Positions 25,978-36,219 of a DNA stretch of 64,000 bases are shown here, one piece after another; positions within the stretch are counted from its first letter, which is position 1, and each line of letters opens with the position of its first letter. This stretch comes from Rhizophlyctis rosea. Lineage: Eukaryota > Chytridiomycota > Chytridiomycetes > Rhizophlyctidales > Rhizophlyctidaceae. Location: NCBI GenBank assembly GCA_027596075.1, contig JADGJC010000196.1:1-64000 (forward strand). Reading direction: 5' to 3'. A program made the translations under genes and the position numbers. Below the pieces are notes generated by a model, which worked only from the letters and a program-made list of their open reading frames with translations, made no database searches and was not told where the DNA came from.

Positions 25978-27203
25978 ATGTCACTGCCAGTACTCTGCAA
26001 AGACGAAACCGCGAAACCCGTCGCTTTTCGCTGGACGGTCAACGGCATAAAGTGGGGTGAAACCTGGTCAGATGACAGCATCGAATTTGACCCGTTTGGT
26101 CGGAAGTGGAAAGTGAGGTGTGCGACCGAGAAAGGACGAGATGCATACGATCCTCTATCTCAGCAAAGCAGCAACAACGACCCACTAGCGTTTGGATTGT
26201 ACCTCTTCTGCATTTCCAACGCGTCGGTGCACATTCCTTTCGTTGCTACGTACGAATTCTTCGTCAAGCTGCCAAACAGCCAAACCCCCTTCGTTTGGAC
26301 TAGCTGCAAGACCAGCTGGCAAGCACGAGATGCCGGGTACGGTCTAGCTCCTTGTCTCGACGGCGCCGTGTTTGCAGAGACGGGAACACCTCCAACGCAA
26401 CTCACAGTGGGAGTGGTGCTCTATCCAAGTGACTTCCCTGCAGCCGCCATCTGCATGCCTCGAAACGCCTTGTGCCTTCCTTCCTTGCATCAGATCGGCC
26501 TCACCGTCGTTGCGGAACCAGGACATGCCAATTACCCTGATCTGAACAGCATATTCGAGTCTCCTAACAACGCGGACATCATGTTCCGAATCGATGGATA
26601 CGTTCTTTCAGGGCATTCCCACATCATCATGGCTCGTGCGCCTTCCTCTGCCCTCGCTGCCATGTTCACACACCCAATGAAAGAACAACAGACGCGAGTA
26701 GTCGACATCGAGGATGTCAGCTATGACGTGTTTCACAAGTTGTTGGAGTTCATCTACACGGGACAAACCATCGTGCCAGCGCGACTGGAAATTTTGACAG
26801 ATCTGTACTTGTGAGCTTTCATCGTGTTCCAACCAATCTCTCCTACCTGCTAACACTCCTTCTCAGGGCCGTAGACAAATACCAAATCCTCACATGCAAG
26901 GAATACGCAAGACACGAGCTCATGATGGAATTGAAGCATGCGACCTCGGGACAGCAATTCGCAGCATTTGGGAAGCTCTGGTTTTTGTCCGACGATGTCT
27001 TGAACATCATATGTCTGCGTGGCATGCTGCGGGATTGGGAGGCTGTGCAGAAATCGGATGAGTGGAAGACGATTGCCGGCAATCCTGCGGCTTTTGAGGA
27101 GGTCATGCGGCTTGTTGCGATGTGCAAGAAGTTTCGCGTGAGGAGTGATGAGGGCGGTGGTGAGACGGAGGAACGGAAGCGGAAGGGGGGGGATGGGGCT
27201 TGA
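25978..27203 (+). CDS. BTB/POZ-domain protein with N-terminal MATH-like region
   Basis: This is likely a substrate adaptor for a Cul3 ubiquitin ligase, like SPOP-type MATH-BTB proteins. Exon 1 is 25978-26810 and exon 2 is 26867-27203 (56-base intron, donor GTGAGC, phase 2), giving 389 residues. Residues 1 to about 160 form a beta-rich region (FRWTVNGIKWGETWSDDSIE, ATYEFFVKLPNSQTPFVW) resembling a MATH/TRAF fold. Residues from about 195 form the BTB domain: NADIMFRIDGYVLSGHSHII, followed by DVSYDVFHKLLEFIYTGQTI and LADLYLAVDKYQ-like helices formed across the intron. A short BACK-like helical tail (LWFLSDDVLNIICLRGMLRD) and a basic end (EERKRKGGDGA) follow. The MATH assignment is weaker than the BTB one. 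Confidence 0.85.
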
Positions 27204-27505
27204 ATGTGAGGGAGCAGGAATCGACTCAACTATTCGGGGGAGGGAATGCACGGAAGTTGAGGCGATACCAACGGTGTTTGCACAATTTGGGCAGCCTAAA
27301 TACCGATCGTTATCTTGACAAGTGTTGCTGCAATACATACTTTGAAACTTGCAATGACCCATATGCATTGGTTTGGAGCGGGACCGTTTGAGAGAGAAGC
27401 GTTGATCAAGTGGTCATGCATCTAACATCCAGCAACCGAAATGGTTCTCTCATACCTGCCCGCTCTGGGCAGCATGGACTATATTCATGATGAAAAAACC
27501 TAAAT

Positions 27506-28569
27506 TTACAAGTCAGCGTGCTCCTCCTCCGCAACAGGGATCTCAGTGCACTCCTTGACAATGACGTCCGCCTTGGGCTTGTCGCCTGAATGAAACACGG
27601 TGTTGGTGGGCTGGCACAGATGATTTGTTTACTTGGACGCAAAAACTTACCCCAGGCCGTAGGAGTCTCCTCAATAGCAGTAACAACATCCATACCGTCC
27701 AAAACCTTTCCGAAGACGACGTGACGGCCGTCCAACCATGAAGTAGTTACGGTGGTGATGAAGAACTGTATGCAAGGCAGATTGTTGTTAGTCGATACTC
27801 AACCAACAAGGCGGGTAGGCTCAACTCTGTACCTGACTAAAAAGGTGGAAGATCAATGTTAGAGACGAAATGCGCAGAAGTTCAATGTAAACAAAGTACG
27901 AACCTTCCGTTAGTGTCCTTGCCAGCATTAGCCATGGAAAGAACACCGGGACCAGTGTGGCGAAGCTTGAAGTTCTCATCCTCTATGGATGGGGCATGCT
28001 TGTTACCATGCATGCTTCGTGTATGCAATTTCATTTTTAAGAGCGGAACATACCGAACTTGTTGCCGTAGATGGATTTGCCACCAGTACCGTCCCCATTT
28101 GTGAAGTCACCACCTTGGATCATGAAGTTCTAAACAAACAAAGTCAGCAAAGTCCACATTCATGTGATTTGCATCGATGGAAAGAGTCACCTTAATGACA
28201 CGGTGGAACTTGGATCCCTTGTACCCGAAGCCCTTCTACAATGTGGAGAAGCCGAACCGTATTAGTATAACGTTGCTCCCGCAAATTGGGGAATCCAGCG
28301 CTGACCTCGCCGGTGCAAAGAGCACGGAAGTTCTCAGCGGTCTTGGGAACGGTCTTTCCGTAGAGACCGATGGTGATGGTTCCCAAGTCCTTTCCATCCT
28401 GCTCGATTTGGAAAGCGACCTTATTGGTGATGAGGGGACCCTACGAGAGAATTCTTGTTTATGAACTGGTCTTTGGTGTTCAGTCGTTTGCACGACGAAC
28501 CTTGGAAGCAGCGACAGCGGTTGCGGAAGCCACGAGGGCGGAGAGTACGACGGAGAGGAACTTGACCAT
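27506..28569 (-). CDS. cypB: Secretory-pathway cyclophilin (cyclophilin B-type peptidyl-prolyl isomerase)
   Basis: This peptidyl-prolyl cis-trans isomerase assists folding in the ER or secretory pathway. Exon 1 encodes a signal peptide ([20 protein letters not shown]). Later exons on the minus strand give [58 protein letters not shown] (catalytic Arg in FHRVI), [33 protein letters not shown] and [19 protein letters not shown]. All key active-site blocks (FHR, QGGDF, NGSQFFI, W, H) are present. The C-terminus is EEEHADL, which only loosely resembles an H/KDEL retrieval signal. It is split by short introns (five or more). Divergent from the PIG-F gene, with about 340 bases between starts. Confidence 0.95.
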
Positions 28570-28912
28570 GGTGCTTGAGGCTGCTGGGTGTTGGAGAGAT
28601 TCGGTTGTTGCGTAGTGGAAGCGGATGAAGAATGCCGAAGGTGGAAAGGGTCTTTCTGCAGGGAAGGAGGTGCTCCACAATTCCACAGGCCCCACCGCAA
28701 GGGGGTGGCGACGCGTGCGCCACGCAGGTTGGGTTGGATTGACCGCATTGGCTGTATCAGTCATTGCATCACGCGTCGGACTGGCGCTGATCCAATGGCT
28801 GATATCGCGAAACCAACCCACCACCTTTTAAATTTTTGCGTTGGTCATATTTTTACCCGCTGAATTGATATCGTCGACGGTCCTCAATACTAAGTCGTTT
28901 GTAGAATACTCA
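28570..28912. promoter_or_regulatory. Putative shared promoter of cyclophilin B and PIG-F
   Basis: 343 bases separate two divergent start codons of secretory-pathway genes. A bidirectional promoter is inferred from arrangement alone; no factor site was identified. Confidence 0.4.
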
Positions 28913-29853
28913 ATGCCCAAGCCTGCCCGACTAGTACTCTCCCTCCTCCTAGGTTCCTGCATATCACTCTTTGACCTCTCTGGGACCAGCCTCATACACA
29001 CCTTGCTCGCGAACCCTGTCGCGTCACTTTGGCGGACGGTGTTATGGCTAGCAGTTGCGCGTGGGTCGACGGTCCTTATCGGACTATGGGACGCAGATAG
29101 CAGCGCTGGGGAGGTCAACTCTTCTTCAGCAGGAGGGAAACGGTTCGACAAGAAAAGCAGCAATAAGGTTGACGCAAAAGGACATTATTGATCCGATATC
29201 AGCATATTCAAAAATAAACTTTCATACAGACACCAGATACACCTCCCACGCGATTCACCATCCTAGCTGATGGATTGTTTGCATCACTTTTTGGAATATT
29301 CATCTTCTATGCACTTGCCATCCTGTTCGGAGCGCCCGCTTTTGAGTGCGTTTCCTGCTAAATGCGGTTCCGTTTCGGATTGATGATGCTCATAAGAGTC
29401 TTGACAGATACGTTGAGAAAACATGGCTCCTCTCTATATACCTATCTCTCCTAGTCCTATTTCCCGCTGGCTGCGCCCTTCGTTCAGACGGTGCCGCATG
29501 GATTCGCGTCATATCATCCGATCGGTGAGGACCCGTCTCTATTTGTTGGTCTGAGCGCCCATTCATGACTGCATGCTGATACGCCATTCTCAGTCTGATC
29601 ACACCATCGGAAAAGTTGGCTTATTATCCACTAGCTTTCGCAATTGTTGGGGCTTGGATAGGAGGGTTTGGCATCCCATTAGATTGGCAACAACCTTGGC
29701 AGGTTTGTTGATGGTGCGTGGATGATGCGGAAAGCATGTTACTAAATGACCTTCGAACAGCAATGGCCAGTTTCTATTGTTTTGGGCAGCTTTGCGGGAA
29801 ACATATTGGGTTTACTGTGGGCATCAGCTGCTGCGCAAAGGAGTTCCGCATAA
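28913..29853 (+). CDS. GPI11: PIG-F/GPI11, subunit of GPI ethanolamine-phosphate transferase
   Basis: PIG-F stabilises the PIG-O and PIG-G (Gpi13, Gpi7) ethanolamine-phosphate transferases that complete GPI anchors in the ER. Five exons fit exactly: 28913-29167, 29230-29345, 29408-29524, 29594-29702 and 29761-29853, encoding 229 residues (human PIG-F is about 219). Hydrophobic segments: RLVLSLLLGSCISLF, SLWRTVLWLAVARGSTVLIG, FASLFGIFIFYALAILFGAP, EKTWLLSIYLSLLVLFPAG and SIVLGSFAGNILGLLWASAA. The family hallmark IPLDWQQPWQQWP is intact across the last intron. The first in-frame ATG (MPKPARLVL) is used. Confidence 0.93.
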
Positions 29854-30194
29854 CCTGTAATATACCCTTGGTTTCCGCTTCGCACCCAATACCATCGATG
29901 CGGGATTTCCTGGAGCGGACAGCACCTTTACAATATGGTCCTAAAAACGCAGTTTGTGCATCGAAAGCGGATGACAATGTCTCAGCCGACGTCAATAGTC
30001 CTATGTTGCCAACGCGCTGTTAAAGTATCACTCGTCCAAACGATCTCATAATGTCAGCAAATGTTACATGTATTTTCCTTTACTTGCAAATATGTACAAA
30101 ATCTTTCCAGCACGATGTTCCAACCGCAAAAGCATACCGCGCCCGCCACCCAACAACGATATCGCATCCTGCAGTGATAGCGACTTGGCACCCT
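29854..30194. other. Convergent intergenic region (PIG-F / DUF7918)
   Basis: 341 bases between two stop codons. It probably holds both 3' UTRs. No gene is seen. Confidence 0.5.
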
Positions 30195-31748
30195 TCAATC
30201 CTCAGACACATCCGAATAGTCGCCTTCGTAGTCCTCAGTCACAATGACATTATCGTCATCCGAACTGTCATTGTTCCCCGAATCTTCGTCGTCATCAAGT
30301 ACAATGACTTCCACCACTTCATCGTCTTCCGAACTGTCATTGTCTTCCGAATCGTCGTCAACGCTCCCATCTTCATTGCTTTCCCCGGTGTCACCGCTGT
30401 CACTGCTTTCTGCAATGTCGATGCTTCCATCATTGTCGTTCCCTTCCCCCATTTCGAAAGTGTCATCACTGTCACTGCTTTCCGCATCTTCACTGTTGTC
30501 TTTCACGAGGCGGGACTTCTTGGGCTTGTAATCGTCATCATGATCCTCGTCGCTGTCGGTATCCTTGTTTGAGCCATCTCCCATGCCACCGAAGGAGAAT
30601 CTTGGGCGTTTTTTGGGAGAGGTGGAGACCATCGACGGTGCCTACTGCAGAATTACTAATGGCCTCGGAGGCTCCGCATGGTATTGGAGAAACGTACCGT
30701 CTCGCTCGGGCACTCAGCAGACCTCGCAACCCATTGGTCTGTCGGCGGACGGAATGGCGATGCTGAGAACAATCCACCCTAAGAGCACGTCGTCAAGCAA
30801 GCAGGCTATACAATTCTGGTACAGCTAACTCACATGCTTTTTGGCCATGGCTGAGGACTTGAACGGGCGCTTGCCTTTGAAATCGGTTTCCGTATCCATA
30901 GCATCCGCACGGGCGATGATACCTTGCGCTTCAAGTGATCCTAAATGATCCTTCAGGCTTTGACCGGTTGCCATATCAACCGCATCGGCCTACCCCGACT
31001 TCCATATTTGAAGAGGAAGGTGACCATTGACGCGGCATCAACGTCCTTGGTCTTGTAGAAAACCATCGGATTGCCCACGGGAGATGCTGGGCGGAGGCTT
31101 AAATACGTTTGTCAGCAAAGGAGGCTTAGAGGTTAACACAACATCTAGTCGGCATACTAACATGGTGGTCGTATCAAGTCCGCCAATCCGACCGCTTTGT
31201 CGTACCGCTTCTTCATCAATGACGGTGGACCTTTTCATCTCGTAGTTTTGATAGTTCTCGTTCTTGACGGTCTTTTTGACTTTGCGTATCTTGACGAGAA
31301 TCGTGGACAGATTTTCCGGTTGGGGGTATTCATCGTCATCAGAATGGAACGAAGAAGTGCTGTCAGTGTTGCTGGGTTTCCAGAGCACGCGGTTGAACGC
31401 CAGTCCTATTATGCTGTTATTAGTGTTCAAATAACAAATACAGTCTATCAGTCTGCAATATCCACGTTGCAGCTCAGTCGGCGAGGTCCAGTGCCCTTTC
31501 AAGATAGTTTTCCCCTCAAGAAATGTGCTGCAGATTTCTTGATCCTTGTTTCCATCGAGGTACAGCCTGGCAACGAAGTCCTCGCCGGGTTTTGGTTCGC
31601 GACCCTCGTTGGTGACTTCCACTGTGTAAGTACTGCCTTCCTTTGCCGCGACCCAGCATGTGAAATGGCGTCCGTTTCGTTCCACTTGAAACTCTTCGAG
31701 CGGCTGGCCGTCCACAAGAATCTGACAGAGGATATCGTTACAGCGCAT
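30195..31748 (-). CDS. DUF7918-family protein with long acidic tail
   Basis: A conserved fungal domain of unknown function. The start MRCNDILCQILVDGQPLEEF at 31748 leads into the beta-rich core (GRHFTCWVAAKEGSTYTVEV, EDFVARLYLDGNKDQE, GLAFNRVLWKPSNTD), typical of DUF7918. Further exons continue with NPMVFYKTKDVDAASMVTFL and SLKDHLGSLEAQGIIARADA. The last exon (30632-30195) encodes a nuclear-type basic patch (SPKKRPRF) and then about 120 residues dominated by Asp, Glu and Ser. That tail includes the hydrophobic-acidic runs VVEVIVLDDDEDS and DNVIVTEDYEGD. Some intron borders (around 31440 and 31000) are unresolved. Upstream in-frame residues to 31910 are likely 5' UTR. Role unknown; the composition suggests a nuclear protein. 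Confidence 0.75.
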
Positions 31749-32406
31749 TGCGTGGATATCAAGTACAGACGACTGATGGTATTGATTCCAAGAAAATGAC
31801 AATTGCGAAATCCAGATGGCGAAGATCGTGGGAATGAGAATGTGGGCGTGTGGAGGATGATGATGATTGTCAACGCGTGGGACTGCTGTGTGGCTTGCGC
31901 GCTGTGCCACTCATCCACCCGCCGCGCCACAACAGATGGACCCTGAAGATCAATCGAAATGGGATGGCTCATGGAGTGGATGTTTTTGAAGATATCAAAG
32001 GCCTATCGTGCCCACACACCTGCAGCATGGAAAACCAATCAAGGCAAAATCAGGTCAGTATGACGTGTATGCTTGGTTCCGTGCGGCCAGACTTCCGACT
32101 ATCTATTGTTTTGCAAGTGGGATCGCAATAGTGAACAGGTCTGTACTTTCCATAAACAAGTTAGGGCCGCCAGCATCGAAATTCTATCCATTCACTGTTA
32201 TTCACCCGATCAACAAAAACCGATCCACGCCTCATATCCCCGAATTCATCTCAATCACCGCATAAACCTATCCTTCGCAGGTTCTCATATCTAGAAGAGC
32301 CGCATACCACCAAGCCTCCCATTGCAGCTCAACCTTTTACTCAACCCAGACGACTTAGCCCGGTTTTCTTCACTTTCCGACAATTTGAAGTGTGCCAGTC
32401 TTACAT
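31749..32406. other. Divergent intergenic region (DUF7918 / ArfGAP)
   Basis: 658 bases between divergent starts, presumably promoters of both. No coding sequence is supported. Confidence 0.45.
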
Positions 32407-34804
32407 ATGGCGGATCGCGACAAAAAGAAGCGGGACGAGCGCAACTTGAAAATACTCCAGGAGCTCTTGCAGCAACCGGGAAATGACCGTTGTGCAGATT
32501 GTGGAGAGCGAGGTTTGTCTTATGCGTGAAGTAGATTCATTGTGGCCGAAATGCTAATGAGATCTTGATCCGCTAACATGCAATTCCAATTCTTAGGACC
32601 AAAATGGGCCTCGATTAACTTGGGCGTGTTTTTGTGTAAGTCTTGCTCTTACCATCATGCGGACTGTCAAATGATATGATATGATTCCGGGATGTTAACA
32701 TAATTTGCAAATACTCCAATGCAGGCATCAGATGCGGAGGATTGCACAGAAAATTGGGGACTCATGTTTCGAAAATCAAGTCGGTCACACTGGATTCATG
32801 GACTGATGAGTCTTTGGAGGTCAGGACAGGCAGAACTGCATTGTGGGCACGAGATGGACGTTGCCCATTTGCTAACCCAGATTCACAATGAATAGTTGAT
32901 GAGGCAATGGGGAAACACAAAAGCCAATGCGAAGTTTTTGGCAGGTGGAGCACCGCCAGCACCATCGCAAAGTGATAGGTAACTGCATGGGTCATAGTGA
33001 ACGTGACGATTGCGCGGAATACTTACAAAAGTCTTATTAGTGACATGGAATTTTACATCCGCAACAAATATGAAAAGAGAGTATATGAGAGGCCTGGCAA
33101 TCCGGTATGTACGACTTCGAGTAAAGACTTCACTGAGGTACTGGAATTGACCTCGCACTCCAGAGTCGACAATATGAAGGTGTAGACTCTCAGCACGCTC
33201 GGGACGAGGCAGCTTACGCCAACCAAATCCGCACCCTATCTTCCATGGGTTTCAACGATACACAGAAATGCATCGCCGCCCTGAAAAAATGCAAAGGCAA
33301 TATGGACGCCGCGGTTGAGTTCCTCGTCTCATCACCATCATTCGGACAACCACCAGCCTTGCCATCCCGTGCTGCTGCGCAACCACCACCACAACCACAG
33401 CGTGCTGCGTCCCTCCAACAGCAGCAAAGCTTGATTGAAACGACGCAGGACAATCAGGATGGATGGGTCCTCCAAAGTGCGATAGACGGTCTCCGCAACC
33501 TTGGCTTCACAAATGATGATGACAATCGGCAAGCATTACGTGCTGCAAACGGCAGAGTGGATGCTGCTGTCAATTTACTCCTTGATCGGCAACGTAGCGG
33601 GGCAGGTCAACGACCACAACAACCTGTTCAAGCACAGGTTGCGAATGCACAGCAGCAACAACCACAACAGCGCACCGGCACACCCATTCCTACCGGACCT
33701 TTTGCTATTGAGGGTCCTCCGCAGCAAGGAAGGGGCGGGCAAAGAGGAACACGAGCACCGTCCGGCCGTCCTGCCGGTCAGCAAAGTCAACCCGGTGCGG
33801 ATTTGTTTGGAGAAGGTGGTGCGTTTGGCGGTGGGAGTTCTGCTGCTTCGGCTCAAGGTGAAGCGCAAGGACAAGCGGGTGGGGACTTGTTTGGTAAGTT
33901 ACTGTATCACTACCTGTGAACCACACAGAAGTTAATGTCATCCAAACAAAACTAACAAACACGTCCGTCAATCTAGGAATGAACGAACCAGCTGCCGCTC
34001 CAACTGACCAACCAGGCAAATCAAACGCCAAAGACTCCATCATGTCCCTTTTCAACACCCCTCCGCCGCAGCAACAGACCATGATGATGGGCGGCAACAA
34101 CCCTTTCGCAATGCCTCAGCAGGGCGGGTACATGATGGGACAGGGCCAAATGTACGGGATGAATCCGCAAATGGGGATGATAGGCGGTCCACAGATGGGG
34201 ATGATGAATATGCCGCAACAACAACAAGGGATGATGCGTCAGGGCTTTGGGGGGCCGATGCCTGGTCAGATGATGCCTGGACAGATGATGCAGGGTGGGC
34301 AGGGCATGATGGGAATGCAGGGTGGGCAGGGTATGATGATGGGGATGGGGATGCAGCAAGGCGGTGGGCAAAATTATGCGACGTATTCGCCTGCTAGGCA
34401 GGCTGGGGTAAGTTAGTTACTCCGTTTGGCCTTTTGGGTAATTGAGAAGGAATTTCACTCATTTTTGCTGTGTCACCCTTCTTTCAGCCGTTTGGCTCAG
34501 GGTTCGGGTAAGTTATCATGTTGTTTCTGCGGAACTTGCAAGTCTGGGTGCTCATCCATTCTACAGAACTCCTCCAGTGGCTTTCACGCCGCCGCAATCA
34601 AATACCCCACGCATGGGCACTCCAAACCCCTTCGGGCCTAGCACATCTCAAACTTCCGTTTTCGGTTCTCAGCAGCAGCAACCACAGCAACAGGAACAAA
34701 CACCATCCAAACCAGATCTATTCGCTGATTTGGGACCATCGTTTGGATCGGGTGGTCAGAAACAGCCTGTTTCTGGAGGGAACAAGCCCAACCCGTTCAT
34801 GTGA
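32407..34804 (+). CDS. ArfGAP with two UBA-like repeats and a Gln/Met/Gly-rich tail
   Basis: This is a GTPase-activating protein for Arf, acting in vesicle traffic. The start is MADRDKKKRDERNLKILQEL. The zinc finger is C-x2-C-x16-C-x2-C (CADCGERGPKW ... CIRCGGLHRKLG), with the catalytic arginine in HRKLG, then HVSKIKSVTLDSWTDESL and RQWGNTKANAKFLAGGAPP, as in Age2/SMAP-type ArfGAPs. After the domain two UBA-like modules follow: RTLSSMGFNDTQKCIAALKK and DGLRNLGFTNDDDNRQALRA. The rest is low-complexity: Gln/Pro-rich linkers, two ADLFG/GDLFG motifs, a Met/Gly/Gln-rich segment (about 34070-34370) and a final NPFM. A finger plus UBA plus Q-rich tail is the layout of yeast Gts1, and the NPF and DLF motifs suggest EH-domain and adaptor binding. 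At least seven short introns. Confidence 0.92.
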
Positions 34805-35045
34805 GATGGTATTGTGCTTCATGTGATGTGAAGTGATGAGGGAGCTTTGTTGAGTAGTATGTTGTGTAGTTTGTTAGTATAGTTAGGGATACCTGAACGG
34901 CTGTCTTACGTTAGACGTAGGGAGGGGACATACTGGTATATTGTATTGCTGTGAAAGCTTGAACCCTCTCCCTTTTCAATCAATCTTTAGTCCGGAATGG
35001 GTTTACACACTGTCTTTAGCTTTATTGACATGGAAACCAGAATAA

Positions 35046-35750
35046 TCAAAGCTTCCCAGCAGCTTTTGCCATCGATTCTCCCGACACTAACACGCATGCA
35101 TTATGTATGACGTTCAGCCCCTTCTCATTCCCAATTATGATTGCATCTTCGGACTCTGCTCCAGGCTGCATCCATACATTCTTGATACCCAGTTTGGCAG
35201 CTTCTTCTATCACGCTGGCTGTGACGGCTGGGGGTGTGATGATGGAAACTGATGTTGTATGTGGGGAGGGAACCTGCGATAAAGATGACAAAGCGGGCAC
35301 GTCTTCAATGATAGGCGATCGAGGGTTGATGGGAACTGCTGGCAAGTTGTGCTTGAGGTACCTGAATATGAAGCATGAGTTGCTAATCCGCATGTTACGA
35401 GGACAACACAGGAAGGCTACCAATTGAAGACTATATTGCCGTACTTCGACTTGTCGTTCGACGCGCCAACTGCACGTCATCTTGGTATCAGCAGGATGCC
35501 TCAAGGACATCACTTCAAAGAAAACAATCTCACCCACGGCAAAAGACTCTGCCTCAAAAAACTTCTTCATTCCATCAGACGACATTATGTACTTTCTTGC
35601 TGGGAATGCGAGCTTTGTATTGAAATACAGAGGGGAAAGACGCGGTATGTGACGTGGGAACAGTGCTGTGGTAGTCATCAGAGAACAAGGTTTCGCGAGT
35701 ACAATTCTAGTTAGCGTCTCTCCTCTCGGTGGGTGGATAGTGGTTCCCAC
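35046..35750 (-). CDS. CoA-binding (Rossmann) domain protein, probably mitochondrial
   Basis: A small protein of the CoA_binding / YccU family, with a nucleotide-binding fold related to succinyl-CoA ligase alpha; the biochemical role is not established. Three exons, 35750-35534, 35469-35421 and 35361-35046, encode 193 residues. The first 55 or so residues are Arg/Ser/Thr-rich with few acids, like a mitochondrial presequence. The core is KKFFEAESFAVVGASNDKSK (Rossmann glycine loop), YGNIVFNWYLKHNLPAVPIN, SVSIITPPAVTASVIEEAAK, GIKNVWMQPGAESEDAI and NVIHNACVLV. The second exon is only 49 bases, so it is easily missed. An internal MSSDGMKKF start would give a cytosolic form. Confidence 0.88.
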   Translation of the reverse strand: MGTTIHPPRGETLTRIVLAKPCSLMTTTALFPRHIPRLSPLYFNTKLAFPARKYIMSSDGMKKFFEAESFAVGEIVFFEVMSLRHPADTKMTCSWRVERQVEVRQYSLQLVAFLCCPRNMRISNSCFIFRYLKHNLPAVPINPRSPIIEDVPALSSLSQVPSPHTTSVSIITPPAVTASVIEEAAKLGIKNVWMQPGAESEDAIIIGNEKGLNVIHNACVLVSGESMAKAAGKL

Positions 35751-36219
35751 AAGACAGATAGTAGGTTTTACGTATGTTTACCTTCTGATAGATTTAGATG
35801 GTGCTGTTATGTTTTGGTATGCGAGAAGAAGTTATGGAAGCATGTAAACAAAGTAGGAATCAAGTTTTAATAATATGGAATCTGGAAGCACGTGTTTGGA
35901 TGCAGTGCCACCAGAAACCCACTGCATCCAAGGGTCCTAGTCTTGACCATACAGAACCATTCATGCTCCTCCGATCAGCAGCAAAGGGTTCCGGTTCGGG
36001 GGCTGACCCTAAAGGTGGCGACCACACTCTTTTCGCATAGGCATACGCTAATATGCTGAGAATACTCGGTGTGTTCAATGCATTCACCATACAGCCTGTG
36101 CTGGGAGTGTTTGCATGCATTGTGGATTAAACCCCATAGAATATTTCAGGCATCATTCCACCTGTGTCAATTCTTTGCACAATGGCATAACCCACCAAAT
36201 ACTATAGACAGCGGCAAAT
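35751..36219. other. Divergent intergenic region (CoA-binding protein / RasGEF)
   Basis: 469 bases between two divergent starts. No gene is supported; it presumably contains both promoters. Confidence 0.45.

Noticed and set aside
30051..30572. Val/Ile-rich plus-strand frame resembling a membrane protein
   Set aside because: It is the complement of the Asp/Glu/Ser-rich tail of the DUF7918 protein; the hydrophobicity is an antisense artefact.
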